A stretch of 64,000 nucleotides of DNA from Lachnospiraceae bacterium (GCA_022791755.1 JAAVZR010000030.1:1-64000); one strand, 5' to 3'; counted from the first letter of the stretch, positions 1 to 8,753 are shown. The notes: generated by a model from the sequence alone, not told the origin. Program-made: numbers and translations.

Positions 1-75
1 ATCCGGTATTAGTTTATTTTTAACAATTTCCAAACTGAACCATCCCCATAAAATCAGCCTGTTTCGTTCTGCCAT
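1..75 (-). CDS. N-terminal fragment of an unidentified protein, cut by the window edge
   Basis: An ATG at 73-75 opens a 25-codon reading frame that runs off the left edge without a stop (MAERNRLILWGW, then FSLEIVKNKLIPD). The call rests mainly on the strong minus-strand promoter at 150-177, which would give a leader of about 68 nt. The upstream GTGAGAG is only a fair ribosome binding site. The peptide is too short to assign to a family, and a non-coding transcript from the same promoter remains possible. Confidence 0.4.
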   Translation of the reverse strand, partial: MAERNRLILWGWFSLEIVKNKLIPD

Positions 76-149
76 TTTCTTACTCTCACTTAGTTCTTAA
101 ATAAAGTCAACATACAGGTACACAATTTTGAAAAGGGAGTTTTCTTTTT

Positions 150-177
150 ATTATAGAACCTGAAACCGGAATGTCAA
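150..177 (-). promoter_or_regulatory. Sigma-A type promoter, TTGACA-16-TATAAT
   Basis: On the minus strand TTGACA (172-177) and TATAAT (150-155) are separated by 16 bp; both hexamers are perfect. It fires toward the left edge, into the fragment starting at 75. Hairpin element A lies just upstream. Confidence 0.75.
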
Positions 178-212
178 TCCCTCTTCACCAAAAAATTGTC
201 TGAGGGGGGTAT

Positions 213-424
213 TTTGTGGTCCCTGGGAAGAAAGGGATGGGACGCCAGGGGCGCTGTGTCTTTCCGGCCCGGGCGCGCTCTCGCTCCGTTACAAACGTAA
301 CGGCACTAAGTTCGCGCGGCGCTGTCGCACCCCGCTCACTAAGGGCCGACGTTTGTAAAGGGCCCGGGCTGGAAAGACACAGCGCCCCTGGCTGTAAGCC
401 GTCCTCTCCCAAAGGAACCACAAA
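213..424 (-). repeat. Hairpin element, copy A
   Basis: Positions 244-274 pair with 362-392 over 31 positions, with one exception (G266 opposite T370). An outer TTTGTGGT (213-220) pairs with ACCACAAA (417-424). Inside, TTACAAACG (289-297) pairs with CGTTTGTAA (350-358). Read on the minus strand the core aligns with copies B and C, including GGAGCGAGAGC, CTTAG blocks and the flank GTCCC. The 22-bp outer arm has no similarity to the arms of B or C but is fully self-complementary. It could be a structured RNA, a transposable hairpin (MITE-like) or a DNA cruciform. I cannot match it to a named RNA family. Confidence 0.8.
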
Positions 425-600
425 CGATAGCGCTCCCCTTCTGCGCGCAGCATGGCTCGTCTTGTGGGAGAATGAATATTTGCGCTATTGCGCCGTTTAC
501 TGTTAATTCCACGTTTTCAGTTCGTGCCATAATAAATCTCTCTTTTGCACATATCAACGAAAATAAAGAAAACAACCACCAACCCGCCCCTCACACATCG
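425..600. other. Intergenic spacer between hairpin copies A and B
   Basis: I see no convincing gene here. A minus-strand ATG at 528-530 opens a frame of about 60 codons that runs straight into hairpin A; its start is preceded by GAGAG, but its downstream half is only the hairpin sequence. No clear promoter or terminator was found in this stretch. Confidence 0.4.
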
Positions 601-630
601 GAGCCCAGGGATGCGATAAATGAGAGGGTG

Positions 631-800
631 AGGGGAGCGCACAGCCCGGTTCGTTATCTATGCCCTGACCGGACCCTTTACAAACGCCGGCCCTTAATGA
701 GCAGGAGCGAAAGCGACTGCGAATTTAGTGCCGCTGCGTTTGTAACGGAGCGAGAGCGGGTCCGGCCAGGGCATAGATAACGAACCGGGCGTCCCCTTCC
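631..800 (+). repeat. Hairpin element, copy B
   Basis: Positions 644-676 pair with 758-790 over 33 positions with one A-C mismatch (A668 opposite C766). The inner stem TTACAAACG (678-686) pairs with CGTTTGTAA (737-745), followed by the conserved unpaired CGGAGCGAGAGC (746-757). A partly paired GGGG/CCCC flank encloses the arm, with ACA just before it and GTCCC just after. The right end lies 33 bp beyond the stop codon of the PFL-family gene (stop at 824). If that minus-strand transcript reads through, it would carry this element in its 3' untranslated region, where the mismatch becomes a G-U pair. Confidence 0.85.
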
Positions 801-823
801 CCTCCCCATTCCTCCCATCCCGC

Positions 824-2188
824 TCAATTCTTAAAGCTGTGAATCGGAGCCGGTATCCGTCCGCCTCTGTCTACGAAAGCCTCGCAGGAAAAGCGGTTGA
901 CCGGTATGATGGGAGCGTATCCCAGCAGGCCGCCGAACTCGACGATCTCTCCCACGCTTTTTCCGATGACCGGGATCACCCGCACGGCGGTGGTCTTCTG
1001 ATTGATCATGCCGATGGCGGCTTCGTCGGCAATGATGCCGGCGATGGTGGCGGCCGGTGTGTCGCCGGGGATGGCGATCATGTCAAGGCCCACGGAGCAG
1101 ACGCAGGTCATGGCTTCCAGCTTCTCCAGTGTCAGGGCGCCGTCGTTTACCGCATCGATCATACCCTGGTCTTCACTGACCGGAATGAAAGCGCCGCTCA
1201 GACCGCCCACATAGGAGGATGCCATGACGCCGCCCTTTTTGACCTGGTCATTGAGCAGGGCCAGGGCTGCGGTGGTGCCGGGGGCGCCGGCCCGCTCCAG
1301 TCCCATCTCCTGCAGGATCTCGGCCACACTGTCTCCCACTGCCGGGGTGGGGGCCAGGGACAGATCCACGATGCCAAAGGGGATTCCCAGACGCGCCGAA
1401 GCTTCCTGGGCCACCAGCTGGCCTACGCGGGTGACTTTGAAGGCGGTCTTTTTTACTGTCTCGCAGAGGACTTCAAAATTCTCCCCCCGCACCTGGGACA
1501 GGGCGTGCTTGACGGCGCCGGGGCCGCTGACGCCCACGTTGATGATGGCGTCCGCCTCGGTGACGCCGTGGAAGGCCCCGGCCATGAAGGGATTGTCATC
1601 CGGGGCGTTACAGAAGACCACCAGCTTGGCACAGCCTAAGGAGTCCCGATCCTTTGTGGCTTCGGCGGTGGCTTTTACAATGTCGCCCATGAGACGGACC
1701 GCGTCCATATTGAGGCCGGTGCGGGTGGAGCCGATATTGACGGAGCTGCAAACCCGTTCTGTCACAGCCAGGGCCTGGGGGATCGAGCGGATCAGCCGTT
1801 CCTCCGCCGGTGTCATGCCCTTACTGACCAGCGCCGAATATCCGCCGATGAAATTGACCCCCACCTGATTCGCGGCCCGGTCCAGCGTCTTTGCCAGGGT
1901 GACATAGTCTTCCGGGCTGTGACAGGCAGCGCTGCCGATCAGAGATATGGGAGTCACGGAGATCCGTTTATTGACGATGGGGATTCCGTACTGAAGTTCG
2001 ATTTCCTCTCCCACCCGGACCAGATCTCTGGCATAGCGGGTGATCTTTTCATAAATCTTTTCATTGAGGCGCGCAAGGTCGCTGTCCATACAGTCTAAAA
2101 GGCTGATGCCCATGGTGATGGTGCGCACATCTAGCTTCTCCTGCTCAATCATCTGATTGGTTTCATGTACTTCAAATATATTAATCAT
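824..2188 (-). CDS. PFL family protein (DUF711, UPF0210)
   Basis: A 454-residue protein of the UPF0210/DUF711 group, whose fold is related to pyruvate formate-lyase but whose reaction is not established. It matches the family in length and in glycine-rich segments such as [12 protein letters not shown] and [15 protein letters not shown]-like stretches. Translation starts at ATG 2188 after GGAGG. It lies 29 bp downstream of the ACT-domain gene and shares its promoter; this ACT-PFL pair is a recurrent arrangement in Firmicutes, which suggests that the ACT protein binds a ligand controlling this protein. Family assignment is firm, function open. Confidence 0.9.
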   Translation of the reverse strand: MINIFEVHETNQMIEQEKLDVRTITMGISLLDCMDSDLARLNEKIYEKITRYARDLVRVGEEIELQYGIPIVNKRISVTPISLIGSAACHSPEDYVTLAKTLDRAANQVGVNFIGGYSALVSKGMTPAEERLIRSIPQALAVTERVCSSVNIGSTRTGLNMDAVRLMGDIVKATAEATKDRDSLGCAKLVVFCNAPDDNPFMAGAFHGVTEADAIINVGVSGPGAVKHALSQVRGENFEVLCETVKKTAFKVTRVGQLVAQEASARLGIPFGIVDLSLAPTPAVGDSVAEILQEMGLERAGAPGTTAALALLNDQVKKGGVMASSYVGGLSGAFIPVSEDQGMIDAVNDGALTLEKLEAMTCVCSVGLDMIAIPGDTPAATIAGIIADEAAIGMINQKTTAVRVIPVIGKSVGEIVEFGGLLGYAPIIPVNRFSCEAFVDRGGRIPAPIHSFKN

Positions 2189-2217
2189 TGAGACATTTCC
2201 TCCGGTTCGTGTCCTGA

Positions 2218-2490
2218 TCAGATACGATGCATTTTATTAAAAATATCTTCGTGCTGGCAGCGGATGACGACGCCGATCTCCTCTCCGATCTGTCCCAGCT
2301 CGTTTACCAGTTCCGAGGTGGACTTTGAGGACTGGCTGGCATCTACGATCATCATCATATTAAAATAACCGTCGATGATGGTCTGGGAAATATCCAGAAT
2401 GTTGATTTTATTGTTTGCCAGATAAGCGCATACCTTGGCGATGATGCCCACGGTATCGTGGCCCACCACAGTGATGATCGTCTTTTTCAT
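2218..2490 (-). CDS. ACT domain-containing protein (UPF0237)
   Basis: A 90-residue protein made almost entirely of one ACT domain, opening [23 protein letters not shown] domains bind small ligands, usually amino acids, and regulate partner enzymes. Length and sequence fit the UPF0237 group. The start at 2490 follows AAAGGAG by 7 nt. It is the first gene of a two-gene unit with the PFL protein and sits behind a good promoter at 2543-2571. The ligand cannot be deduced from the sequence. Confidence 0.92.
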   Translation of the reverse strand: MKKTIITVVGHDTVGIIAKVCAYLANNKINILDISQTIIDGYFNMMMIVDASQSSKSTSELVNELGQIGEEIGVVIRCQHEDIFNKMHRI

Positions 2491-2542
2491 AAATAGTCTC
2501 CTTTATTTGCCGGCCGTGGCCGGGCCGTTGTGTTCTTTCAGT

Positions 2543-2571
2543 ATTATAGAGTCTGACCGGGAAATAATCAA
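2543..2571 (-). promoter_or_regulatory. Promoter of the ACT-PFL unit, TTGATT-17-TATAAT
   Basis: On the minus strand TTGATT (2566-2571) lies 17 bp before a perfect TATAAT (2543-2548). The first gene starts at 2490, giving a short leader. Confidence 0.75.
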
Positions 2572-2638
2572 GAGGATTTCACGGAATCCGGGAAAACGGC
2601 TCTCCGGGCTCCTCCCTCGCAATGGGGAAAGACAACGG

Positions 2639-3439
2639 TCAGTCGATATGGATGACATCGGAAGGGGTGTCTCTTCTGGCGATGGAGATCGGAAAATCGC
2701 CGGCGTCGTAGGGGTTATCGCCCATGGTGATCTCCAGGCGCACAGCCTCATAGGCCAGCTCCGGAAGATTGTTTTCCTTGCTCAGATGCCCCAGGAGGAT
2801 ATGCTTCATGCGATCGTGGAGGATTTCGCACAGAAGCCGCCCGCAGGCTTCGTTGGAGAGATGGCCGCAATCGCTGAGAATCCTCTGTTTCAGGGGATAG
2901 GGGTAGGGTCCGGCCTGAAGCATACGCACATCGTGGTTGGATTCCAGCAAGATGGCGTCAAGCCCCCGAAGCCTGTCGATGGTATACTGGCTGTAATTGC
3001 CCAGGTCCGTACACACAGCGACGCTTTTCGCGCCCTGATGAATGCGGTAGCCCAGAGGCTCGGCAGCGTCGTGACTGTTGGAAAAGGGCTTTACCAGCAG
3101 ATCTCCCACGGAAAAATCCTCGTCTGCCCGGATGGGGTGATAGATCGATTCTTCCACCGGCCCCAGGGCTTTATTGGCTTTCAGACGGCTGATGGTTCCG
3201 GGGGAAGCATAGACCGGGACACCGGATTTTCTCGCGAGCACCCCCAGACCGCATATGTGATCAGAGTGCTCATGGGTGATGAGGATACCGTTCAGATCAT
3301 GCCCGGAAAGACCGATCTCCTGAAGTCCCTCACTGATTTTTTTGTAAGCGATTCCTGTGTCTACCAACAAATGTGTAGATTCGGAACCGATATAGACGCA
3401 GTTTCCGCTGCTTCCGCTGGCAATGCTGACAAATCTCAT
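2639..3439 (-). CDS. MBL-fold metallohydrolase, WalJ/YycJ type
   Basis: A 266-residue metallo-beta-lactamase-fold protein. The zinc-binding motif HEHSDH is visible at about residue 55, preceded by the N-terminal strand pattern SGSSGNCVYIG typical of YycJ/WalJ proteins, which are exonuclease-like and linked to DNA repair and cell division in Bacilli. Further metal ligands are likely at SNHD (about 121-124) and at GHLS (about 217). It starts at 3439 after AGAGGAAAG. It lies 118 bp downstream of coaE and is not next to a walRK system, so the link to cell-wall signalling rests on family knowledge only. Confidence 0.88.
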   Translation of the reverse strand: MRFVSIASGSSGNCVYIGSESTHLLVDTGIAYKKISEGLQEIGLSGHDLNGILITHEHSDHICGLGVLARKSGVPVYASPGTISRLKANKALGPVEESIYHPIRADEDFSVGDLLVKPFSNSHDAAEPLGYRIHQGAKSVAVCTDLGNYSQYTIDRLRGLDAILLESNHDVRMLQAGPYPYPLKQRILSDCGHLSNEACGRLLCEILHDRMKHILLGHLSKENNLPELAYEAVRLEITMGDNPYDAGDFPISIARRDTPSDVIHID

Positions 3440-3531
3440 AGGTTTCTTTCCTCTTCTGTTTCTCTGATATCGGTTTTCCTGTCAAAGGAAGTTGGTCTTT
3501 CTAAAACATGGAGAACGAGTGATACACCGTT

Positions 3532-3556
3532 GTATACATAATAATTTTATGTACAC
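3532..3556. repeat. A/T-rich inverted repeat just after coaE
   Basis: GTATACATAA (3532-3541) and TTATGTACAC (3547-3556) are inverted with 9 of 10 positions matching and a 5-nt loop. It sits one base beyond the coaE stop codon. It is too A/T-rich for a usual intrinsic terminator and could be an operator for the downstream hydrolase gene. Its role is unknown. Confidence 0.4.
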
Positions 3557-3557
3557 C

Positions 3558-4184
3558 TTATAGATGGCGGGAGCCTGCGGCTGACGGCCGGATCCCGGCC
3601 CGGTCACGTAAGAGCTGGCGCAACGTGTTCTCTGTCTCCTGCAATGTCCCGCTGTTATCAATGACCGCATGGCAGCGCTGTCTCAGCTCCTCTTCTCCCA
3701 TCTGGCTGTTCATGATCGCCCGGGTCCGCTCCTTTGTGTAGCCGCGGCTGTCGGCCAGCCTCTGAAAACGCACATCGCGGCTGGCGTATATATACCAGAT
3801 CTCATCACAGATCTCATCATAGCGATCCTCCCATAAAAGGGCGGCCTCTATGACGGAAAAGGGCCGCCGGTCTTCGCCGGTGCGTCGTCGGATCTCCTGC
3901 TTGACAGCCGGGTGGGTCAGGCTGTTGAGAAGCAGTCTTTTCTCTTCATCACTAAAAATAAGCTGCCCCAGATGCTTTCTGTCAATGAAGCCCTCCGAAG
4001 TCAGAATCTCCGTGCCAAAAGCCGCCGTGATCTTCTGATAGCACTCCTGCCCGGGCCGCATCAGCTCATGAGCCACCAGGTCTGCCTGAATCACCTGTGC
4101 ATGATATTCCTGCTCCAGTATCTGAAGCACGGTACTTTTTCCGCATCCCACGCCGCCGGTAATGCCCAGAATCCACTTTTCCAT
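3558..4184 (-). CDS. coaE: Dephospho-CoA kinase
   Basis: This enzyme phosphorylates the 3'-hydroxyl of dephospho-CoA with ATP, the last step of coenzyme A synthesis, in the cytosol. The 208-residue length is typical. The P-loop GGVGCGKST lies near residues 10-18, and the CoaE segment QADLVAHELM follows. The start at 4184 follows AAGGAGG. The MATE gene lies 46 bp upstream and the WalJ-type gene downstream. In many Firmicutes coaE follows polA, which is also the order here if the MATE and PAP2 genes are allowed for. Confidence 0.95.
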   Translation of the reverse strand: MEKWILGITGGVGCGKSTVLQILEQEYHAQVIQADLVAHELMRPGQECYQKITAAFGTEILTSEGFIDRKHLGQLIFSDEEKRLLLNSLTHPAVKQEIRRRTGEDRRPFSVIEAALLWEDRYDEICDEIWYIYASRDVRFQRLADSRGYTKERTRAIMNSQMGEEELRQRCHAVIDNSGTLQETENTLRQLLRDRAGIRPSAAGSRHL

Positions 4185-4230
4185 GCGGTTCCTCCTTCTT
4201 TAAGCCAGCTTAAAAAGGCTGACCTCTGCT

Positions 4231-5619
4231 CTACGGTCTTCTCCCCGGATCTGTTTTTTCCATCGCTTTTAACTCCGGCAGCACCGTACAGAGCATCGTC
4301 GTATAACAGGCCACCCCTCCGATCAGGTTGGAGACGGGCTCCGCCACAAATACGCCGGTGAGTCCCAGACCCATGAAGCGGGGAAGATAAAGGGTCAGCG
4401 GCACCACGATGATGATCTTGCGAAAGATCGAGAAAAACACAGCCCGGCGGGCCTTCCCCAGGGCGACGAAGACGCTTTGTCCGGCACTTTGCAGCGCCAT
4501 CAGAAACAGGCCGAAAAAGTAAATATGTATGGCGGATATGCAGGCCTCTATCATCGGAGGCTCATCGTTGAAAATCCGGACGAAAAAGGCGGGAAAGGCG
4601 ATGATCAGGAGCCAGAAGAACAGGCAGCTGACGACGCAGAAGACAGAGATAAACACGATGGCCTGCCGTACCCGGGCGGCGTCTTTGGCTCCGTAATGAA
4701 AGCTGATTACAGGCTGCGCCGCGTTTGTCATGCCCAGAACCGGCATATTAAAAATCTCACGGATCGAGGTCATCACCGTCATGACGCCCACATACAGGTC
4801 TCCTCCGTAGGTCTGAAGCGTTTTGTTGCAGGCGATCTGTACCGCGCTGTTGGTGGCCTGCATCATAAAGCCGGTCAGGCCCAGGGCCACGATCCGTTTT
4901 AACCGGGGGCTCTCGATTTTCATCTGGGCCGGCCGGATTTTTAAGAGAGTCCGGGGGCCTGTGAGAAAGCGATACACCCAGGCTGCCGAGAGCATCTGGG
5001 AAAACACCGTGGCGATGGCTGCTCCCTTCACTCCCAGGCCCAGATAAAAAATCAGGACAGGATCCAGAGCAATATTTACCACGGCGCCCAGAAGGGATGT
5101 CATCATTCCGATGCGGCCGAAGCCCTGAGCATTGATAAAACCGTTCATTCCCAGGCTCACCATGACAAAAACGGTTCCGCACAGATAGATGACGGCATAA
5201 TCCCTGGCAAAAGGATAGGTGGTATCGCTGGCGCCAAAGAGGTACAGAAGCGGTCTGAGAAAGATGAGGCACAGAGCCATCAGAACCGCTCCGGTGATGA
5301 GAAGCATGGCAAAGGAGGTGCCCATGAGGCGGCCAGCCTCCTCCTGATTGCCGGCGCCTCTCTCCATGGAAAACAGCGGGGCGCCGCCGGTACCGTAGAG
5401 ATTGGCAAAGGCATTCAGGATCATGATGACCGGAAAACAGATACCCAGGCCGGTCAGCGCCAGATCGCCGGTGCCGGGAATCTTACCGATATACATCCGG
5501 TCCACGATATTGTACAGCAGGTTTACCATCTGGGCCAGGGTCATGGGCACGGCCAGGTCCAGGATGCAGCGGCTGACCTTTCCGGTGGAAAAGTCAGTCC
5601 GGTGGGCATTCACGGGCAC
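4231..5619 (-). CDS. MATE family efflux transporter
   Basis: A 462-residue integral membrane protein with about 12 hydrophobic segments. The N-terminal repeat pattern (VPMTLAQMVNLLYNIVDRMY) is typical of MATE pumps that exchange Na+ or H+ for drugs or metabolites. The start is GTG at 5619 and lies inside the end of the PAP2-like gene (10-bp overlap). No good ribosome binding site precedes it, so translation is probably coupled to the gene before it. The substrate cannot be inferred. Confidence 0.92.
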   Translation of the reverse strand: MPVNAHRTDFSTGKVSRCILDLAVPMTLAQMVNLLYNIVDRMYIGKIPGTGDLALTGLGICFPVIMILNAFANLYGTGGAPLFSMERGAGNQEEAGRLMGTSFAMLLITGAVLMALCLIFLRPLLYLFGASDTTYPFARDYAVIYLCGTVFVMVSLGMNGFINAQGFGRIGMMTSLLGAVVNIALDPVLIFYLGLGVKGAAIATVFSQMLSAAWVYRFLTGPRTLLKIRPAQMKIESPRLKRIVALGLTGFMMQATNSAVQIACNKTLQTYGGDLYVGVMTVMTSIREIFNMPVLGMTNAAQPVISFHYGAKDAARVRQAIVFISVFCVVSCLFFWLLIIAFPAFFVRIFNDEPPMIEACISAIHIYFFGLFLMALQSAGQSVFVALGKARRAVFFSIFRKIIIVVPLTLYLPRFMGLGLTGVFVAEPVSNLIGGVACYTTMLCTVLPELKAMEKTDPGRRP

Positions 5620-6059
5620 AGCAGGGCGGTGCAGATGCCAAGAAGGGCTCCTGCCACGACCTGCGACGGAGTATGGCCGACGAATTCCTTCAGCTTCTCC
5701 TCGTTTGTCACATCCTGTCCCAGCGCTTCCAGAAGCTGGACGATCTCTTTGATGATCACAGCCTGTTTGCCGGTTTCCAGGCGCACGCCCATGGCGTCAT
5801 GCATCACGATAATGGCCAACAGTGCCGTCACCGCAAACTCAAAGGAGCCGGCGCCGTAGAGGATACCGCTTCGCACAGCCATGGCTGTCACTGTGGCAGA
5901 ATGCCCGCTGGGCATTCCGCCGTCACCAAAAAGACGGGTCCAGTCCAGCTTTTTATGAACCCGCCAGTGTATCAGCAGCTTCAGTACCTGGGCAGTGAAC
6001 CAGGCCAGGCAGCCGCTGATCAAAATTCGATTTGATAAGAGTTCTCTGAAAATATCCAT
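5610..6059 (-). CDS. Divergent PAP2 family protein (YuiD-like)
   Basis: A 149-residue membrane protein of the divergent PAP2 group (acid phosphatase/vanadium haloperoxidase-related). The phosphatase-like motif is seen as GDGGMPSGHSATVTA at about 46-60, and VMHDAMGVRLETGKQA at about 86-101 contains the later conserved block. Its natural substrate is unknown. The ATG at 6059 is only 2 nt beyond the polA stop and lacks its own Shine-Dalgarno, so it is probably translationally coupled to polA. Confidence 0.88.
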   Translation of the reverse strand: MDIFRELLSNRILISGCLAWFTAQVLKLLIHWRVHKKLDWTRLFGDGGMPSGHSATVTAMAVRSGILYGAGSFEFAVTALLAIIVMHDAMGVRLETGKQAVIIKEIVQLLEALGQDVTNEEKLKEFVGHTPSQVVAGALLGICTALLCP

Positions 6060-6061
6060 AG

Positions 6062-8734
6062 TTATTTTGTCTCAAACCAGCTGTTTCCCGTATTGACGTC
6101 CACCTCCAGGGGAACCTTCAGGGAGGCGGCCGCTTCCATCTCCTCTTTCAGGAGACGGCTCACCTGCTCCTTCTCCTCCAGGGGCGTTTCGATCAGAAGC
6201 TCATCATGGATCTGCAAAATGATTCGGGCCCGGTATCCGTCCGTCCGGAGTCTGTGGTCCACGCGAATCATCGCCAGCTTCATGATATCGGCGGCAGTGC
6301 CCTGGATCGGAGAATTCATGGCCACGCGCTCACCGAAATTGCGCTGCATGAAATTGGACGAGGTCAGCTCCGGCACGGGACGCCGCCGTCCATAGAGGGT
6401 GGAGACATAGCCCTGCTCTCTGGCCTCTTGCACCAGTCTGTCCAGAAAATGCTTCACACCGGGATAGGTGGCAAAATAGCGGTCAATGTAATCCAGAGCC
6501 TCCTGCCGGGAGATACTCAGATCCTCGCTGAGGCCGAAGGCACTGATGCCATAGACAATGCCGAAATTCACAGCCTTGGCATTACGGCGCTGCTGCTGCG
6601 TCACCTCCTCCAGAGGGATGTGAAACACCTGGGATGCGGTGCTTCGGTGAATATCCTGGGCCTGCCGGTAGGCTTTGATGAGTCCTGCGTCATCGGACAT
6701 ATGGGCCAGGACCCGCAGTTCGATCTGGGAGTAGTCGGCGTCCACGAAGACACAGCCTTCCTTCGGCACGAAGACACGGCGGATTTCCCGTCCCAGCTCC
6801 ATGCGCACCGGAATATTCTGAAGATTCGGTTCCGTACTGCTGATGCGGCCGGTGGCCGTGATGGTCTGATTAAAGGTGCCGTGGATACGGCCGTCGGAGC
6901 CGATGAACGCGGCCAGACCGTCTGCGTAGGTGGATTTCAGCTTGGTGAGCTGCCGGTATTCCAGGATTTTAGCGATGACAGGAACGTCTCCTGCCAGCTT
7001 CTCCAGTACGTCGGCCGCGGTGCTGTAGCCGGTCTTTGTCTTCTTGCCTCCGGGAAGCTTCATCTTGTCAAAGAGAATCTCTCCCAGCTGTTTGGGGGAG
7101 TTGATATTGAAATTCTCTCCTGTCATCTGGTAGATTTCCTGTTCCAGCACGGTGATCTGGGAGGCCAGACGGTCTCCATATTCCCGGAGCTCCCGGCGGG
7201 CTATCTGTACCCCTTCTTTTTCCATGCGGTCCAGGCAGTAGGCCAAAGGCATCTCCATACTGCGGTAGAGAGAGGTCATGCCCACAGCCTCCAGCCCGGC
7301 GGCCAGCGGAGCCTGCGCCTGCAAACAGATATGCGCTTCCTGGGCCAGCGCGGTGCGCAGGCGCTCTTCTCTCTCCTCCTCCGACAGCTTACCGGCGCTT
7401 TTGCCGGTCAGATCGGCCAGGGAAGGGACGGTGCGGTTTAAATAATCTCTGGCCAGATCATCGTAGTCATAGGTGCTCTTTAAGGGATTGAGCAGATAGG
7501 CGGCGATGCCCAGATCCCAGATCCCATCGTTTTCAGGGAGGTCCAGATGCTTTAGCGCTGCTTTAATATTCAGGAGACTGACATAGCCCCCGGCTTTCTC
7601 CGGCGTCAGCACGGCCTGCCGGCTGACGGTCTCTGCCAGACGGCTCAGATAGTCGCTCAGATATTCGGAAGTGATAAAGCCTTCTGTCTCCAGGATATAG
7701 GTGTCGGAATCCTGAAAGGCCAGGGCGGCGCGATGTATCCGGCTGTCTTTTATCTCCAGAGCGACGGCCAGGCGCTGTGCCTTTTCGGCGTCCCGGTACA
7801 GGCTCTCCGCTTGGAGAAGGCCGTCGATGACATGGACAGCGGTTTCCTCCGGCGCTGCGGCGGGGGGATCTGAAAACCGGGTCAGTAAGGACTTAAACTC
7901 CAGCTTTTTACAGAGCTCATAGGCTGCCGGAGTGTACACCTCTTTCAGCCTGGCTTTCTCGCTGGAGAAATCCAGTTCGCAGTCCAGGCGGATGGTGGCC
8001 AGTACCTTGGACAGCCTGGCCAGCTCAAAATGCTCGCCCAGTGCCTTCTGCGCCCGGGGCGGTTTGATCTCGGACAGATGCCCATAGGCGTTTTCGATGG
8101 AATGATAGGTACGGATCAGGCTGATGGCCGTCTTTTCTCCGATGGAGGGGACGCCGGGGATATTGTCGGAGCTGTCTCCCATGAGAGCTTTCACGTCGAT
8201 GAACTCCCGGGGGCTCACGCCGTACAGGGCTTTGACCCCGTCAGGATCATAATCCTCGATGACGGTCCCGGTCTTCTTCGTCTTGGGGATGCGCACCAGC
8301 ACATGGGGACCGGCCAGCTGCAAAAGATCCCGGTCCCCGGATACGATGACCACGTCAAGATTCTGTCCGGCACAGCTGACAGACAGCGTTCCGATGACGT
8401 CGTCCGCCTCCATGCCGGCCTGCTCCACCGTCAGGATGTCCATGGCGGCCAGAAGCTCTTTTAACAGGGGGACCTGTTCGCGGAGCTCCTGGGGCATGGG
8501 CTTTCTGGTGCCCTTATATTCCGCATACAGCTCATGGCGGAAGGTCGGAGCATTCACGTCGAAGGCCACCGCCAGGTACGCAGGCTTTTCCTCCTCCAGG
8601 ATTTTAAACATGATATTGCAGAAGCCATATACGGCGTTGGTATGCAGGCCGCTTGAATTGGTCAGTTCCGGTATGCCGTAAAAGGCCCGGTTCAATATGC
8701 TGTAGCCGTCCATCAGGACGATTTTTTCCCTCAT
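6062..8734 (-). CDS. polA: DNA polymerase I
   Basis: An 890-residue family A polymerase that fills gaps and removes primers. It has an N-terminal 5' nuclease (residues 1 to about 290), a degenerate 3'-5' exonuclease region (about 300-470) and a C-terminal polymerase domain with motif A (DADYSQIELRVLAH), motif B (RRNAKAVNFGIVYG) and motif C (IHDEL). The usual exonuclease Asp-x-Glu pair is replaced by ALEIKDS, so proofreading is probably lost, as in several Firmicutes polymerases. The start at 8734 follows GAGAGGAG. It lies 19 bp after the zinc-finger protein gene, probably in one operon. Confidence 0.97.
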   Translation of the reverse strand: MREKIVLMDGYSILNRAFYGIPELTNSSGLHTNAVYGFCNIMFKILEEEKPAYLAVAFDVNAPTFRHELYAEYKGTRKPMPQELREQVPLLKELLAAMDILTVEQAGMEADDVIGTLSVSCAGQNLDVVIVSGDRDLLQLAGPHVLVRIPKTKKTGTVIEDYDPDGVKALYGVSPREFIDVKALMGDSSDNIPGVPSIGEKTAISLIRTYHSIENAYGHLSEIKPPRAQKALGEHFELARLSKVLATIRLDCELDFSSEKARLKEVYTPAAYELCKKLEFKSLLTRFSDPPAAAPEETAVHVIDGLLQAESLYRDAEKAQRLAVALEIKDSRIHRAALAFQDSDTYILETEGFITSEYLSDYLSRLAETVSRQAVLTPEKAGGYVSLLNIKAALKHLDLPENDGIWDLGIAAYLLNPLKSTYDYDDLARDYLNRTVPSLADLTGKSAGKLSEEEREERLRTALAQEAHICLQAQAPLAAGLEAVGMTSLYRSMEMPLAYCLDRMEKEGVQIARRELREYGDRLASQITVLEQEIYQMTGENFNINSPKQLGEILFDKMKLPGGKKTKTGYSTAADVLEKLAGDVPVIAKILEYRQLTKLKSTYADGLAAFIGSDGRIHGTFNQTITATGRISSTEPNLQNIPVRMELGREIRRVFVPKEGCVFVDADYSQIELRVLAHMSDDAGLIKAYRQAQDIHRSTASQVFHIPLEEVTQQQRRNAKAVNFGIVYGISAFGLSEDLSISRQEALDYIDRYFATYPGVKHFLDRLVQEAREQGYVSTLYGRRRPVPELTSSNFMQRNFGERVAMNSPIQGTAADIMKLAMIRVDHRLRTDGYRARIILQIHDELLIETPLEEKEQVSRLLKEEMEAAASLKVPLEVDVNTGNSWFETK

Positions 8735-8753
8735 CTGATTCTCCTCTCCGCTG

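Noticed and set aside
216-506. Plus-strand ORF of 96 codons over hairpin A
   Set aside because: It is an open frame through the G/C-rich inverted repeat; the composition is low-complexity and the repeat arms explain it. No ribosome binding site.
339-575. Minus-strand ORF of 78 codons (possible start at 530) running into hairpin A
   Set aside because: The first 35 codons look slightly protein-like and a GAGAG lies upstream, but the frame ends in the hairpin arm and nothing shows conservation; kept only as a remark on the spacer.
472-780. Plus-strand ORF of 102 codons across hairpin B
   Set aside because: Explained by the hairpin element, whose compensatory changes are not arranged in codons.
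213-800. Two hairpins as part of a CRISPR array or an insertion sequence
   Set aside because: There are no short regularly spaced direct repeats, no cas genes, and no transposase; the copies are inverted relative to each other and have unlike arms.
839-1639. Long plus-strand ORF opposite the PFL gene
   Set aside because: A shadow of the real minus-strand gene; its peptide is His/Gly/Asp-rich as expected from antisense of a G/C-rich gene.
6206-7441. Plus-strand ORF of 411 codons opposite polA
   Set aside because: Antisense shadow of the conserved polymerase gene, with no promoter or ribosome binding site.
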